64,000 nt of DNA from Verrucomicrobiales bacterium (GTDB taxonomy: Bacteria > Verrucomicrobiota > Verrucomicrobiia > Limisphaerales > J093). The translations under genes and the position numbers were made by a program. The DNA lies in assembly GCA_024233215.1 (NCBI GenBank), contig JACKPW010000003.1, positions 62,001 to 126,000 of the forward strand, read 5' to 3'. The notes beneath the pieces are model-generated. The model had not been told where the DNA came from. It saw only the letters and a program-made list of their open reading frames with translations, and did no database searches. This document shows, in pieces, positions 49,307 through 57,800 of this stretch; within the stretch, counting starts at the first letter, position 1, and each line of letters begins with the position of its first letter.

Positions 49307-50242
49307 ATGAGCACGCATGAAACTCCAGGATCTCACGGGGGCACCAAGCGGAAGCGCCTGCCACGCTCGTTCAAGGAACTGACCCCGAGCCGCTCGTTCG
49401 ATCCACGAAAGTTCTTCCATGAGATGGTGTGGAAACCGCTCCGCACCCGCCGGAAAGGGCGGCATCAGCGCGTCACGTTCCCGCGACTCAAGGAGGGCGA
49501 GGTCGCCATCACCTGGATCGGGCACGCCTCCTTCCTGGTCCAGTTCACCGACCTGAACGTGCTCATCGACCCGGTCTTCGCCGACTGGCTGTTCCTGCTG
49601 AAACGCGTCAAACGCGCGGGACTCAAGCTCTCCGACCTGCCCGCACCCGATCTGGTGCTGCTTTCGCACGCGCACTTCGATCACTTCCACAAGCCCACCC
49701 TGCGGCGGTTACCGTCGCCGCGCATGGCGGTGGTGCCCTGGGGGGTGGGCGACCTGGCCGACGGCCTGGGGTTCGACCGGATCATTGAATTGGAATGGTG
49801 GGACACGTTCGCTCGCGCCGGCTGGCAGGTGACCCTGACCCCCTGCAAGCACTGGGGCGCACGCGTCCTGCGGGACCATCATCGGGGTTACGGTGGTTTC
49901 GTGCTGGAACATCAGGGACGCCGCATCTACCACGCCGGCGACAGCGCCTACTTCGACGGCTTCAAGGAGATCGGCAAACGACTGGCTCCCGAGATCGCGT
50001 TGCTGCCCATCGGGGCCTATCATCCGGAAGGGATGAAGAACGTGCACATGGGCCCGGAGGACGCCGTGAAGGTGTTCCAGGACCTGCAAGCCCGCTGGCT
50101 CATCCCAATGCATTACGGAAGCTTCCGGCTTTCCTTCGAGGACATGAGCGAACCGCCGCGCTGGCTTGCGGAACTGGCTCACGAAGCCGGGTTCAGCGAC
50201 CAGGTGCGCGTCCTGGAGGAAGGCATCCCGAGCGTGTTCTGA
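49307..50242 (+). CDS. MBL-fold metallo-hydrolase (NAPE-PLD/UlaG-like)
   Basis: A 311-residue protein. The metallo-beta-lactamase fold is seen from VAITWIGHASFLVQFTDLNVLIDPVF; the metal-binding motif is LLSHAHFDHFHKPTL (HxHxDH), followed by VTLTPCKHWGARVL, IYHAGDSAYFDGFKEIG with the Asp ligand and LIPMHYGSFRLS with the last His. This layout is that of cytoplasmic NAPE-phospholipase D and UlaG-like hydrolases. No signal peptide is seen. The substrate is unknown; it could be a phosphodiester or lactone. Confidence 0.9.
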   Translation: MSTHETPGSHGGTKRKRLPRSFKELTPSRSFDPRKFFHEMVWKPLRTRRKGRHQRVTFPRLKEGEVAITWIGHASFLVQFTDLNVLIDPVFADWLFLLKRVKRAGLKLSDLPAPDLVLLSHAHFDHFHKPTLRRLPSPRMAVVPWGVGDLADGLGFDRIIELEWWDTFARAGWQVTLTPCKHWGARVLRDHHRGYGGFVLEHQGRRIYHAGDSAYFDGFKEIGKRLAPEIALLPIGAYHPEGMKNVHMGPEDAVKVFQDLQARWLIPMHYGSFRLSFEDMSEPPRWLAELAHEAGFSDQVRVLEEGIPSVF

Positions 50243-50270
50243 AGTCCGATCCCGCAGAAGGGATCGGGGG

Positions 50271-50316
50271 AGCATACGCGCCCTCGCGTGTGCTGGCGGA
50301 CGCCCCCGTCCGCCAG
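50271..50316. repeat. Double hairpin between convergent genes
   Basis: Two adjacent stem-loops: AGCATACGCG (50271-50280) with CGCGTGTGCT (50285-50294), and CTGGCGGAC (50293-50301) with GTCCGCCAG (50308-50316). They lie between the metallo-hydrolase and the convergent HTH/zinc-ribbon gene and may end transcripts from both sides. They also look like a REP-type unit. Confidence 0.7.
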
Positions 50317-50352
50317 TCCAGGTTCATGCCTGCTCCTCGATCCGGTACAACC

Positions 50353-50652
50353 TCAGCTCGCAGGCCGGGGAGACGCTCCTTCGCGGATTACCAACTCCGG
50401 TTCGGCAATCCAGGTTCCCCGGCATTGCGGACAGCGCGAGGGCTTGGCGAACCGGGCGGTGTCGAACTTGAAACCACAGCTCCGGCATCGGGCGGGCGTC
50501 AACTCGGCAGTGTATGGGAGGTGGCGGAGGCTCTGGAGCAGGTGGGCCACGTCGTCGGCCAGTTCCCGAGGCTTCAACCGCGTCGCCAACGCCAGTTGCG
50601 ACGGCGTGTGAGGCCGGTCCAGCAGCAGCGGGATGAGATCACGACGGCGCAT
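50353..50652 (-). CDS. HTH/zinc-ribbon transcriptional regulator (COG3357-like)
   Basis: A 99-residue protein from the ATG at 50650-50652. Residues about 1-45 are a winged-helix start (RRRDLIPLLLDRPHTPSQLALA, then KPRELADDVAHLLQSL). Residues about 55-80 are a zinc ribbon, CRSCGFKFDTARFAKPSRCPQC, with CxxC twice. The layout matches a small family of predicted regulators (HTH fused to a zinc ribbon) best known from archaea. Target and signal are unknown. Upstream, on the minus strand, lies the repeat-rich region. Confidence 0.82.
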   Translation of the reverse strand: MRRRDLIPLLLDRPHTPSQLALATRLKPRELADDVAHLLQSLRHLPYTAELTPARCRSCGFKFDTARFAKPSRCPQCRGTWIAEPELVIREGASPRPAS

Positions 50653-50885
50653 TGCACGAGGAGCGTTCCACGGCGCGAAGCCGCGGTAAAGCCGTCGTTC
50701 GACCGCGTCGGCAACAAACGGGACGTCGGATAGGTGAAAGGCTGGGATACAACGGAACGCCGTGTTTCGTGGAGGCGCTGTCGACTTGCCACGCACCGTG
50801 GCTTCCGCTCCCCCTTGTGGTCGAACGCGCTCACGGCCCTGCCTGATTGCGGCGGATCCCAACGGGATTCTCTCGTGGCCGTGGC

Positions 50886-50965
50886 GTCTGTCCGCACCAA
50901 TCCCCAGCCCCAGCGGGGCGACATCTCTGTAGAACGCACCAGACCAGGTGAGACCCGAGCCCCAG
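50886..50965. repeat. Dispersed repeat family 3, copy A
   Basis: About 80 bases matching 52439-52526 at most positions. Common blocks are ccagccccagcggggcga, atctctgtaga, cgcaccagacca and tgagacccga. The first block is itself a small palindrome (ccccagcgggg). Confidence 0.8.
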
Positions 50966-51039
50966 GGGGGCGGCATCTTCCCACCGTCTCGTTGCGACGG
51001 CCTCGGAGGCAGGACTGGCCTGGCATCCCTGAACATGCC

Positions 51040-51490
51040 GCCCCGCTGGGTATGGGCGTCAAGTTAAGCGCATTGCCGTTGGGTCGATCGCATTGGTTGC
51101 GGCCTCGACGCTGAGAAGGGCCGAAAGCCCGTTGCCATACCAGCCTGGGTTCCCCGAACCCGGAGGGTTCAAAGCCATTAGCCGGTGGTCGAGCAAGGGA
51201 CGAGCGATACCACCGGAAACCGGTCGGAATGGACCCCGCATCCCGGAGGGATGCCAGTGGGGGCCAGGCTGCGATCCCGTCGGGATCGGGGGGTGTTTCG
51301 GGCGTGGGGTCCGGGGGTGTCGCTTCGCTCAACCCCCGGCTAAGAGCTTGCATCCCTCCGGGATGGCGAGGTTGGCTGGCAACAGGTCTGGTTTCCGATC
51401 GGGCGGATCGGGTTGGCCTGAGGCAACTGCTCGCGACTCCATTGGCCCAACCGCAGTGCCCTTAACTTGACGCCCATGCCCGCCGGGGCT
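51040..51490. mobile_element. MITE-like element with long inverted ends, no transposase
   Basis: The left end (about 51040-51090) carries ctgggtatgggcgtcaagtt followed by aag and a gttggg block; the right end (about 51434-51490) is its inverted copy (aacttgacgcccatgcc read on the plus strand), with about 30 nearly identical bases and weaker similarity for 20 more. The 360-base interior holds further palindromes, including an accaccgg/ccggtggt pair near 51180-51215 and repeated catcccggagggatg-type units. No frame looks like a transposase. It may be a non-autonomous element or a large structured repeat. Confidence 0.6.
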
Positions 51491-51599
51491 CACGTCTTCA
51501 CGAACGTTGCGTAGCGCAACATCGAAATGCCGAACCGGCCGGCGAGCGTGGGACGGGAGGGAGCGGCACCAAGGTGGTCGTATGTCCCGCACTGGAGGT

Positions 51600-52271
51600 T
51601 CAGCGGGAGCTTCGCCCTCGCCGGGTCCGGTGCCCGGCCAGAAGCATGGCACCACCGATAAGGAAGAGGGCATTCGGGCCCGGCTCGGGAACGGGGATGA
51701 AGCCCATTAGGTCAAAGTGATGGAATGTCCCTGCCGCAAATTCCAAGGACAGCTCAACCTCCTGGCCCGCATACGTCCCCACGTCCACCTCCCAGAGGGG
51801 CTCAAGGGAATCAACGCGCTGATTCTGCAGCGGTTTGCCGTTAACGTAGACCTCCAGATTCGGGTCGTAACACCACCGCAACGCGCCTGCATTCTCAGGC
51901 ACCAAACCCATCTGAGACAGACTGAACGCAGATCGCTCCCAGTAGGGGCTCAAGGAATGCGAAACCGCGACTGCATAGGGCGGAGTAGTCGAACCACCGC
52001 TGACCGAGAACAGGGAGAGGATGGATGCGCCCCCACCCACATTGGCCAATCCTTGAAATCCTGACCTATTCAACTCATCCAGAAAGACCTGGCTGATCGT
52101 CCAACCTTGAAACACTTCCTCCACCGGGGCATAATGGCGTTCAACTTGAGCTTCGGGGGCCTTGAACGGACGGACGTTCGTCAAGTCCGGCTCGTCGAAC
52201 GTCAGGTTGACGAACTCGCCGCCCCAGCCGGTCAGGCCGGCGAGCCAGAGAGCAAGGAGCGTCTTCTTCAT
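51600..52271 (-). CDS. PEP-CTERM sorting-domain protein
   Basis: A 223-residue exported protein from the ATG at 52269-52271 (signal peptide KKTLLALWLAGLTGWGGEF). The body is beta-rich (LTFDEPDLTNVRPF, YAPVEEVFQGWTISQVFL, LEVYVNGKPLQ, VELSLEFAAGTFHHFDLMGF). The C-terminus is the PEP-CTERM tripartite signal: VPEPGP, a hydrophobic helix (NALFLIGGAMLLAG) and a basic cluster (HRTRRGR). Such proteins are processed by exosortase and delivered to the surface or extracellular matrix. No exosortase gene is in the window. Its stop codon lies at the edge of a repeat. Confidence 0.88.
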   Translation of the reverse strand: MKKTLLALWLAGLTGWGGEFVNLTFDEPDLTNVRPFKAPEAQVERHYAPVEEVFQGWTISQVFLDELNRSGFQGLANVGGGASILSLFSVSGGSTTPPYAVAVSHSLSPYWERSAFSLSQMGLVPENAGALRWCYDPNLEVYVNGKPLQNQRVDSLEPLWEVDVGTYAGQEVELSLEFAAGTFHHFDLMGFIPVPEPGPNALFLIGGAMLLAGHRTRRGRSSR

Positions 52272-52361
52272 GGCATGGCAAGTGGTTACCGCCGACAGTT
52301 GGCGGTTCTTTGGACTAACGCAAGCCTGCAGCACCACGTGGGAGCACGGCGTCCGGGGCCG

Positions 52362-52423
52362 GTGACAAAGTCGTAGCGCAGATATCTGCGCTACAATCCA
52401 ACGACTTGCGCTGACTTTGTCAC
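52362..52423. repeat. Nested palindromes between PEP-CTERM and pyrF
   Basis: A perfect 22-base palindrome centred at 52383/52384 (half-site gtagcgcagat, 52373-52383, followed by its reverse complement) sits just inside an outer inverted pair, GTGACAAAGTC (52362-52372) and GACTTTGTCAC (52413-52423). The region can fold into a stem with an internal hairpin, or serve as a protein-binding site. Confidence 0.75.
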
Positions 52424-52438
52424 TCGCCCTGCACGGCG

Positions 52439-52526
52439 TCAGTCCGCGCCAATCCTCAGCCCCAGCGGGGCGAAATCTCTGTAGACCGCACCAGACCAAA
52501 TGAGACCCGATCTCCGGCTCAGCGGG
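52439..52526. repeat. Dispersed repeat family 3, copy B
   Basis: Second copy of the 50886-50965 repeat, in the same orientation and about 1.55 kb away. It ends close to the pyrF gene and is followed by a gagcttcccctcc run also related to the sequence at the PEP-CTERM gene stop. Confidence 0.8.
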
Positions 52527-52588
52527 AGCTTCCCCTCCCTGGGCGCGATTCGCTTTGCGGCCGGGGCGGCGGCGCGTAACCTGCGCGG

Positions 52589-53308
52589 GTGCAGAATCCG
52601 AATCCGATCATTGTCGCCCTGGATGTCCCGGACGCCGCTCGTGCCATCGAACTGGCCGAACAGCTCTCCCCACATGTCGGCGCCCTCAAGATCGGGAAGG
52701 AACTGTTCACCGCGGTGGGGCCCGAGATTGTCCGCCGACTGCGGGCCGCGGGCGCCCGGGTCTTTCTGGACCTTAAGTTTCATGACATTCCGAATACCGT
52801 GGCGGGCGCGGTGCGGGCGGCGGCGCGACTCGATGTGCAGATGCTCACGCTGCACACGGCGGGCGGCTCCGCCATGATGCGCGCCGCGGTGCAGGCGGCC
52901 GGGGAAATGGCGCAAGCCACGGGAACGGAGCCGCCCCTCCTGCTCGGCGTGACCGTGCTGACCAGCATGGACCCGGCGGCACTGGAGGAGACCGGCGTGC
53001 CCGGGCCCGTGGAACAACAGGTGGAACGGCTGGCGCGACTGGCCATCGAAGCCGGGTTGCCCGGACTGGTTTGCTCACCCCAGGAACTGCGACTCTTGCG
53101 GGCCGTGTTGCCTGCAGAGGTCCAGCTGGTCACGCCCGGCATCCGACCGGCTTCGGCGGCACTTGGGGATCAGAAACGGGTCATGACACCCGCCGAGGCG
53201 ATGGCAGCGGGCGCCAACTGGCTGGTGATCGGTCGCCCCATCACCGGTGCCGCCGATCCCGCAATCGCCGCGCGGCAGATTCTGGAGGAAATCCGGTCGG
53301 GAGGATAG
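52589..53308 (+). CDS. pyrF: Orotidine 5'-phosphate decarboxylase
   Basis: A 239-residue protein starting at a GTG (52589). OMPDC features: IIVALDVPDAARAIELAEQL, VGALKIGKELFTAVGPEIV with the Lys, FLDLKFHDIPNTVAGAV (the DxKxxD catalytic array), LTLHTAGGSAMM, PGIRPASAALGDQKRVMTP and GRPITGAADP. This is the short type I form. It makes UMP in the last step of pyrimidine synthesis. Upstream is repeat family 3; downstream lies a short repeat-bearing spacer. Confidence 0.96.
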   Translation: MQNPNPIIVALDVPDAARAIELAEQLSPHVGALKIGKELFTAVGPEIVRRLRAAGARVFLDLKFHDIPNTVAGAVRAAARLDVQMLTLHTAGGSAMMRAAVQAAGEMAQATGTEPPLLLGVTVLTSMDPAALEETGVPGPVEQQVERLARLAIEAGLPGLVCSPQELRLLRAVLPAEVQLVTPGIRPASAALGDQKRVMTPAEAMAAGANWLVIGRPITGAADPAIAARQILEEIRSGG

Positions 53309-53370
53309 AACTCTGCTGGATCGGGTGCCGGAGTGGGTGCCGGAGCGGGGGCTCCTGGGTTCGGCTGAGT

Positions 53371-53505
53371 TTGCGCCGACTGGTGTCGACGGCTACGGGG
53401 CGGGGTGGAGGCGCTCCGGAATTCGGGGCGTTGGTGAGGGGGAGGGGCGAGGCTGGCACTCGCTGTTTGGGGCGGTTTGCGCCGACTGACGTCGGCGGCT
53501 ACGCG
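53371..53505. repeat. Short direct repeats after pyrF
   Basis: Two copies of gcgccgactg(g/a)(t/c)gtcg(a/g)cggctacg are found, at about 53373-53398 and 53479-53503, in the same direction. The core is a palindrome (gccgac/gtcggc). They lie in the 199-base space between pyrF and the convergent sulfur-relay cluster. Confidence 0.65.
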
Positions 53506-53507
53506 GG

Positions 53508-53690
53508 TTACCAGACCGCGATGGAATCCGCCTGGAAGATGGCTTCCACGAGGGCGGCGTAATCGGGGTCGGGGACGGTCAGGTCGAACCGACGCACCGT
53601 GCCCTCTCCCGATTCCTCCTGGGCAACGATCAACGGGGCGGCCAGTTCGTCGTCGGGGCGCGTGAGAATGTGAAGCCGGGTCCGTTCCAT
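53508..53690 (-). CDS. TusB/DsrH-like small protein
   Basis: A 60-residue protein whose ATG (53688-53690) shares one base with the stop of the TusC-like gene (TGATG). It starts ERTRLHILTRPDDELAAPLI, like TusB/DsrH (LHxLxxSP), and ends AALVEAIFQADSIAVW, close to the TusB C-terminal strand that ends in Ala-Trp. It is shorter than the usual 95 residues. In TusBCD the B subunit has no reactive Cys; this one has none either. The call rests on position as much as sequence. Confidence 0.6.
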   Translation of the reverse strand: MERTRLHILTRPDDELAAPLIVAQEESGEGTVRRFDLTVPDPDYAALVEAIFQADSIAVW

Positions 53691-54067
53691 CAGAAGCGCA
53701 GGATGATGTCGTGTTCGCCCGCCACGACCGCCAGTTCGGCATCGTCGATCTCTCGGTATTTCAGCACGGCCTCGCCGAGATCTCCGAGCGGTTTCGCATT
53801 CTGCTGAACCAGGATCGGTCGTTCCCACTCCGCCAGCATGGGGAGGTACCGGGTGAAATTGTCTTCGTCCACCAGTTCGTCGGCGAACTCGGTCAGGCTG
53901 CGAACCGCCGGTCCGCGCAGGTAGAGGTTCATTTCCGCCCGGCGCCAGGCCCCGACGCCGGCGGCGATCCGGATGGCTTCCGCCGGACGCGCGCTTTCAC
54001 GGGGATCACTTGCCACGATCACCAGGACGCGGGGATGACGGGACGTGGCGGCAGCGTTCGCACTCAT
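53690..54067 (-). CDS. TusC/DsrF-like protein
   Basis: A 125-residue protein of the DsrE superfamily. It begins PRVLVIVASDPRESARPAEAIRIAAGVGAW (helix with alternating Ala), RAEMNLYLRGPAVRSLTEFADE, and ends DAELAVVAGEHDIILRF; the final DIILRF equals the strand that ends TusC proteins. Unlike TusD it lacks an obvious reactive Cys. It lies 7 bases after the TusD-like gene and overlaps the TusB-like gene. It would be the C subunit of a TusBCD-type complex. Confidence 0.72.
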   Translation of the reverse strand: MSANAAATSRHPRVLVIVASDPRESARPAEAIRIAAGVGAWRRAEMNLYLRGPAVRSLTEFADELVDEDNFTRYLPMLAEWERPILVQQNAKPLGDLGEAVLKYREIDDAELAVVAGEHDIILRF

Positions 54068-54074
54068 GGAAAGA

Positions 54075-54389
54075 TCAGTTGAAGGCGACGAAGCGATCGG
54101 TGCCGGAGATCAGGTCGCTGACGACCGTCAGGCCGGCGAAGGTGGCGTCCTCGGTGAGCGGCAACCGCCGGCGGTGGGCGCCATAGGCGCAGGCGTAGAG
54201 CTTCAGCCCACGTTCCCGCAACCGCTGCAGTGCGGGATCCCCCACCCCACTGACGGCTTCGTCGATGCAATACAGGTAGACATCGACCCCCACGGCCAAC
54301 GCGGCATCGGCGAGCCGGATGCCGTGGTGAAATCCGGGCGCATCCGGGCGTGCGGATATGAGGATTCCGAGCTTTCTCAATGCCCGCAA
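54075..54389 (-). CDS. TusD/DsrE-like protein with the reactive Cys
   Basis: A 104-residue protein. Features are KLGILISARPDAPGFHHGIRLADAAL, VGVDVYLYCIDEAVSGVGDP and ERGLKLYACAYGAHRRRLP, then LTVVSDLISGTDRFVAF. The Cys in LYACAYGAHRRR lies where E. coli TusD Cys78 is found, the residue that holds the persulfide, with the same following helix. The start overlaps the YlbF-like gene end by 13 bases. Together with the TusC- and TusB-like proteins it could take sulfur from TusA, which is encoded at 8562-8789. Confidence 0.82.
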   Translation of the reverse strand: MRALRKLGILISARPDAPGFHHGIRLADAALAVGVDVYLYCIDEAVSGVGDPALQRLRERGLKLYACAYGAHRRRLPLTEDATFAGLTVVSDLISGTDRFVAFN

Positions 54390-54784
54390 CTGCAGCCGTG
54401 TCCGCAGCTCTGGAAGTCCTCCTCGCCGGGCACCCGCCCGATTTCGAGAGTCTTCATGACGTAGCGGGTGACATTCTGCTGGATGCCGTGCATCTGCTCC
54501 TGCGCATCCAGAAAGCGCCGGGCGACCTCGTTGCCCAGCAGCGTCTGCCGCTCAGTTTCGTAGGCGTTGACCTCCTCCGGGTCGAGTTGGGCACCCTGCT
54601 GCTGTTTGTGGTGCAGGCTCTCGCCCCGTTCGGCCACATTGCGGTAGAGGCTTTGGGCGGACTCATCCGCCATGAAGGCGTCCACGTCCCGGCGAAGCGC
54701 CTGGAAGTCCTGCTGATCCACGATGGTCTGGCACAGCTCAAGCGTCTTTGCCAGCACACTGCCATTGGTCATTTGCGTATGCAT
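54377..54784 (-). CDS. YlbF-family protein with Cys/His-rich tail
   Basis: A 135-residue helical protein: LAKTLELCQTIVDQQDFQALRRDVDAFMAD, LYRNVAERGESLHHKQQQG and RRFLDAQEQMHGIQQNVTRYVMKTLEIGR follow the YlbF/YmcA layout. The last ten residues carry three Cys and three His (CGHGCSCGH). In Bacillus, YlbF and YmcA with YaaT form an Fe-S cluster-bearing complex, and cysteine-rich tails occur there too. Here it leads the TusD/C/B-like genes, so it may act on or sense the persulfide pool; that is inference. Cytoplasmic. Confidence 0.8.
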   Translation of the reverse strand: MHTQMTNGSVLAKTLELCQTIVDQQDFQALRRDVDAFMADESAQSLYRNVAERGESLHHKQQQGAQLDPEEVNAYETERQTLLGNEVARRFLDAQEQMHGIQQNVTRYVMKTLEIGRVPGEEDFQSCGHGCSCGH

Positions 54785-54857
54785 TACTGGTCTGTTTCCG
54801 TCAAAACCCCGCCAACGTAACGCATGTGCGTTTGATCACAAGGGCTTTCCTGGAATG

Positions 54858-57800
54858 TCACGGGATCAACACCAACCGGTAGAACCGCACCGGAACCACC
54901 CCACCGGTCTGGCTGCCATCGTCCACGAACTGGTAATTGCCATCCGCCGAAGTAATCTCGTCCGGGAGGTCGATCCACACCATCACGCCGCTGGGCGGGA
55001 TGCCGTCGGCGTACTGGACCCTGAAGCTCAAGCCGGCCGGGGCGGTCCAGTTCAGGGTCACCGTCCCGCTGGAGACATCGAAGACCGGCACGATGGTGAT
55101 CGGCGGGATCACGCCCCCGATGCGTTCCTCCGCGCTGATGGTGTAGGTGACCGACCCGGTGGTCTGGTTGACGACACCGGCATACCATTCACCCGGACCG
55201 ACCGGCACCGGATAACTGTTGGTTCCGACCACGAGGATGTCCGGGGTCGTTCCCGGCTGGAAGCCGAAGTAGTCGAAATTCGAAAGCGTGGGCAACGGCA
55301 GACCCTGCCGCAGCACGAGGTCCACGTTGCCGTTGACCGGGGTCAGGGTGAAGGTGACCTCCTCCGCGTCGGGCGAGACCACGAAGCGGTAGTATTCCAG
55401 GCGCGCCGGGAAGCCGGGCACCAGCATGTCGGCGGGGATGGTGCCCGCGACGGCGACGCCGTCGCTGAGATCCTTCACCACCGGGGTGGGATCCACGACC
55501 GCCGCCAGGATGGTGAAATCGATTGGCACGGTCTCCTGATCCAGGATGGCCACGTACCACTCGCCATTGAGGGTCGGAAGCAGGGCGTTCGGCTGGAGCA
55601 GCAACCGGGCGGGTGCGCCGACGGCGGCGGTGTCCTGGAAATCGAAGTCCAACGTTGTCGGGTGTGCGTCCCGTTTCACGAGCATTCGCGCCGTCCCGGT
55701 GGTGTCGAAGAGATCGAACTCAATCGCCGGCGGCGTGTTGCTGACGGCGAACCGGTAGAGGGTCTGGAACCCGGCCCCCGGCGCCGTGTTCTGCGTCAAG
55801 GGAGTGCCGTCCTGCAGATCGACGACCGTGCTTTGGTTGTTGGAGAACTCGACCACGCGGACGTCGTAATCCACCGCCACGGAATCCACGTTCCGCACGC
55901 CCAGATACCAGTCGCCCGGCGTCAGGGGCACGTAGGAATTGCCGTCGACGTAGATGGTCTCCGCGGCGGTGCCCGCGTTTCTGCTGGCGTAATCGTATTG
56001 GAACGGCGTCGGCAAGGGATCGATCACCGGCTCGGCGCGGCGGACGAACAGGTCCACGTCGCCGTTGGACGGACGGACCTGGAACGAAGCGGCGTAGGCG
56101 TTCGTGGTGACCGTGTAGCGGTAGAACTGCATGACGTTCGTAGCCGCGATGTTCGTACTGATGGTGGTGCCGAACGGCAGGTCAGTGACCCCGAACACAT
56201 TGGTGTCCAGCGCATCAAACGTCACCTCGACGATGTACTGGGTGGCGGCGGTGAGGTTGGTCAACGCCAGGTAGTAACGTTGTCCGGGCACCAGGACGGG
56301 ATCCGGCTGACTGGCCTGAACCGACAGGTCGGCGGGGTCCAACTGGTCGGTGCCGTTGGTGGAGATCATGGCGATCCCGTCGATGCTGTTCGTCAGGAGC
56401 AGGTAATCCGTGCCGGTGGTGTTGGTGGAGAACTGCGGCACGCCGTGCTGGTTGAACCACAGGTCCAGTCCTGAACCCGCAGTCAGATGGTTGGTCGCCA
56501 TGGTGGCGGCCCGGGGGACATCGACGATGAAGTAGGCGGCCTCACCTACGGCCAGGTTGTTGGTGTAGGGAATGCCGTTGGTGAGGGTCACCGCGGGAAT
56601 CACAGGCGGCCCGAAGGTCAACGCCAGCTGCCAGCTCAGCACCTCGGGCAGTTCGACCTCGTTGGTGGGACCGACCCGACGGTCGGTGACCTCGAGTTTC
56701 CAGTCGCCCGTGCCGATCTGGCCGAGCATCGGCTTGTAGGTCTCCTCCGGCAGGAAGGTGGTGTTGGGGAGTTCGTTCAGCGTGAAGGAATCGAATATGG
56801 CGCCGGCATCCCGGGCGCTCATCGCGACCGTTGCCACGTTGGTCACGGCCAGGAAGGTGAAGCCGTTCGTGGCCCACGCGTTGGTCGAGGTCACCACACT
56901 CAGGGGGTTCCCGTCGGCGCTGAAGAACGTCACCGGATCCACGGCCCCGGGCGCCTTTCCGAGCGGGCCGAACGCGTGCAATTCGCTGATCTCGGTGGCG
57001 GACAGCACGCGCCGGTAAAGGCTGACCTCGTCCAGCAACCCGTTGAATCCCTCGAAGTCGGGCAGTGTCGTCCCCAGCCACAACGGCCCGGGATTCGTGG
57101 CGTCGGCCAGGGTGCCATCGACCACCTTCTGATTCTCGAGCGTCCCATCCAGATAGATGGCGAGTTCGACGCGGGCGGGGGCGGACTGTCGCAGGGTACC
57201 GACGAAGTGATGCCACGTGCCGGGCGTGGGGGCGGGAATGCGGATGCCCTCCAGGTTGCTGCCGGGGATTTCGGAATCCGGCGACGTGAGCCCGGGATCA
57301 TTGAAGTAGAGGTCGAGTCCCTGGTTCGAGAGGCTGACGGCGTAATTGACGCCGTTGGTCCCCGGATCCTCGAGTTTGCCGAGGAGACCGCCGCCAAACG
57401 GGGTGGCCGCCGCCCGGAACCAGCATTCGATGCTGAGTTCGTTGGTGAAGTTCAAGTCGGCGGTGTCGGCAATCTCCACGTAGCCGAGGTCCTCTCCGAA
57501 CACCATCCCCTGGCCGACTTCCGCCGCGGCGAAGGGCACCGAGCCCATCAACACCCCGTGATTGGTGCCGACGCTGTCCTGGGCGTCCCCTTCGCCCCGC
57601 CACCAGGCCACGAGGTCCGGGGGCAGGGGCTGGCTGCGGTGGGCGAAGCTGAGATGATACAGGCGGTCGGGCCGGGTCGCGATGTCACGGGTCAGCAAGG
57701 CCTGATTCAGGACCATGACATTGGTGCCCGTGTCGGCAACCTCGGGGAAGCGGAACACGCCGGCCGGGCCGTTGGAGACCACGGTCCAGCCGTCGAACAC

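Larger units (their letters stand above)
50653..51599. other. Repeat-rich non-coding region
   Basis: About 950 bases without a credible gene. It contains repeat family 3 copy A (50886-50965), the inverted-repeat-bounded element (51040-51490), several short palindromes inside it, and a repeat ending at the PEP-CTERM gene stop (agcgggagcttcgccctcg around 51604-51622, similar to 52521-52536). Open frames here are arginine-, glycine- and proline-rich and not protein-like. Confidence 0.7.

Noticed and set aside
51040..51490. Complete insertion sequence
   Set aside because: It is only about 450 bases, and no frame resembles a transposase.
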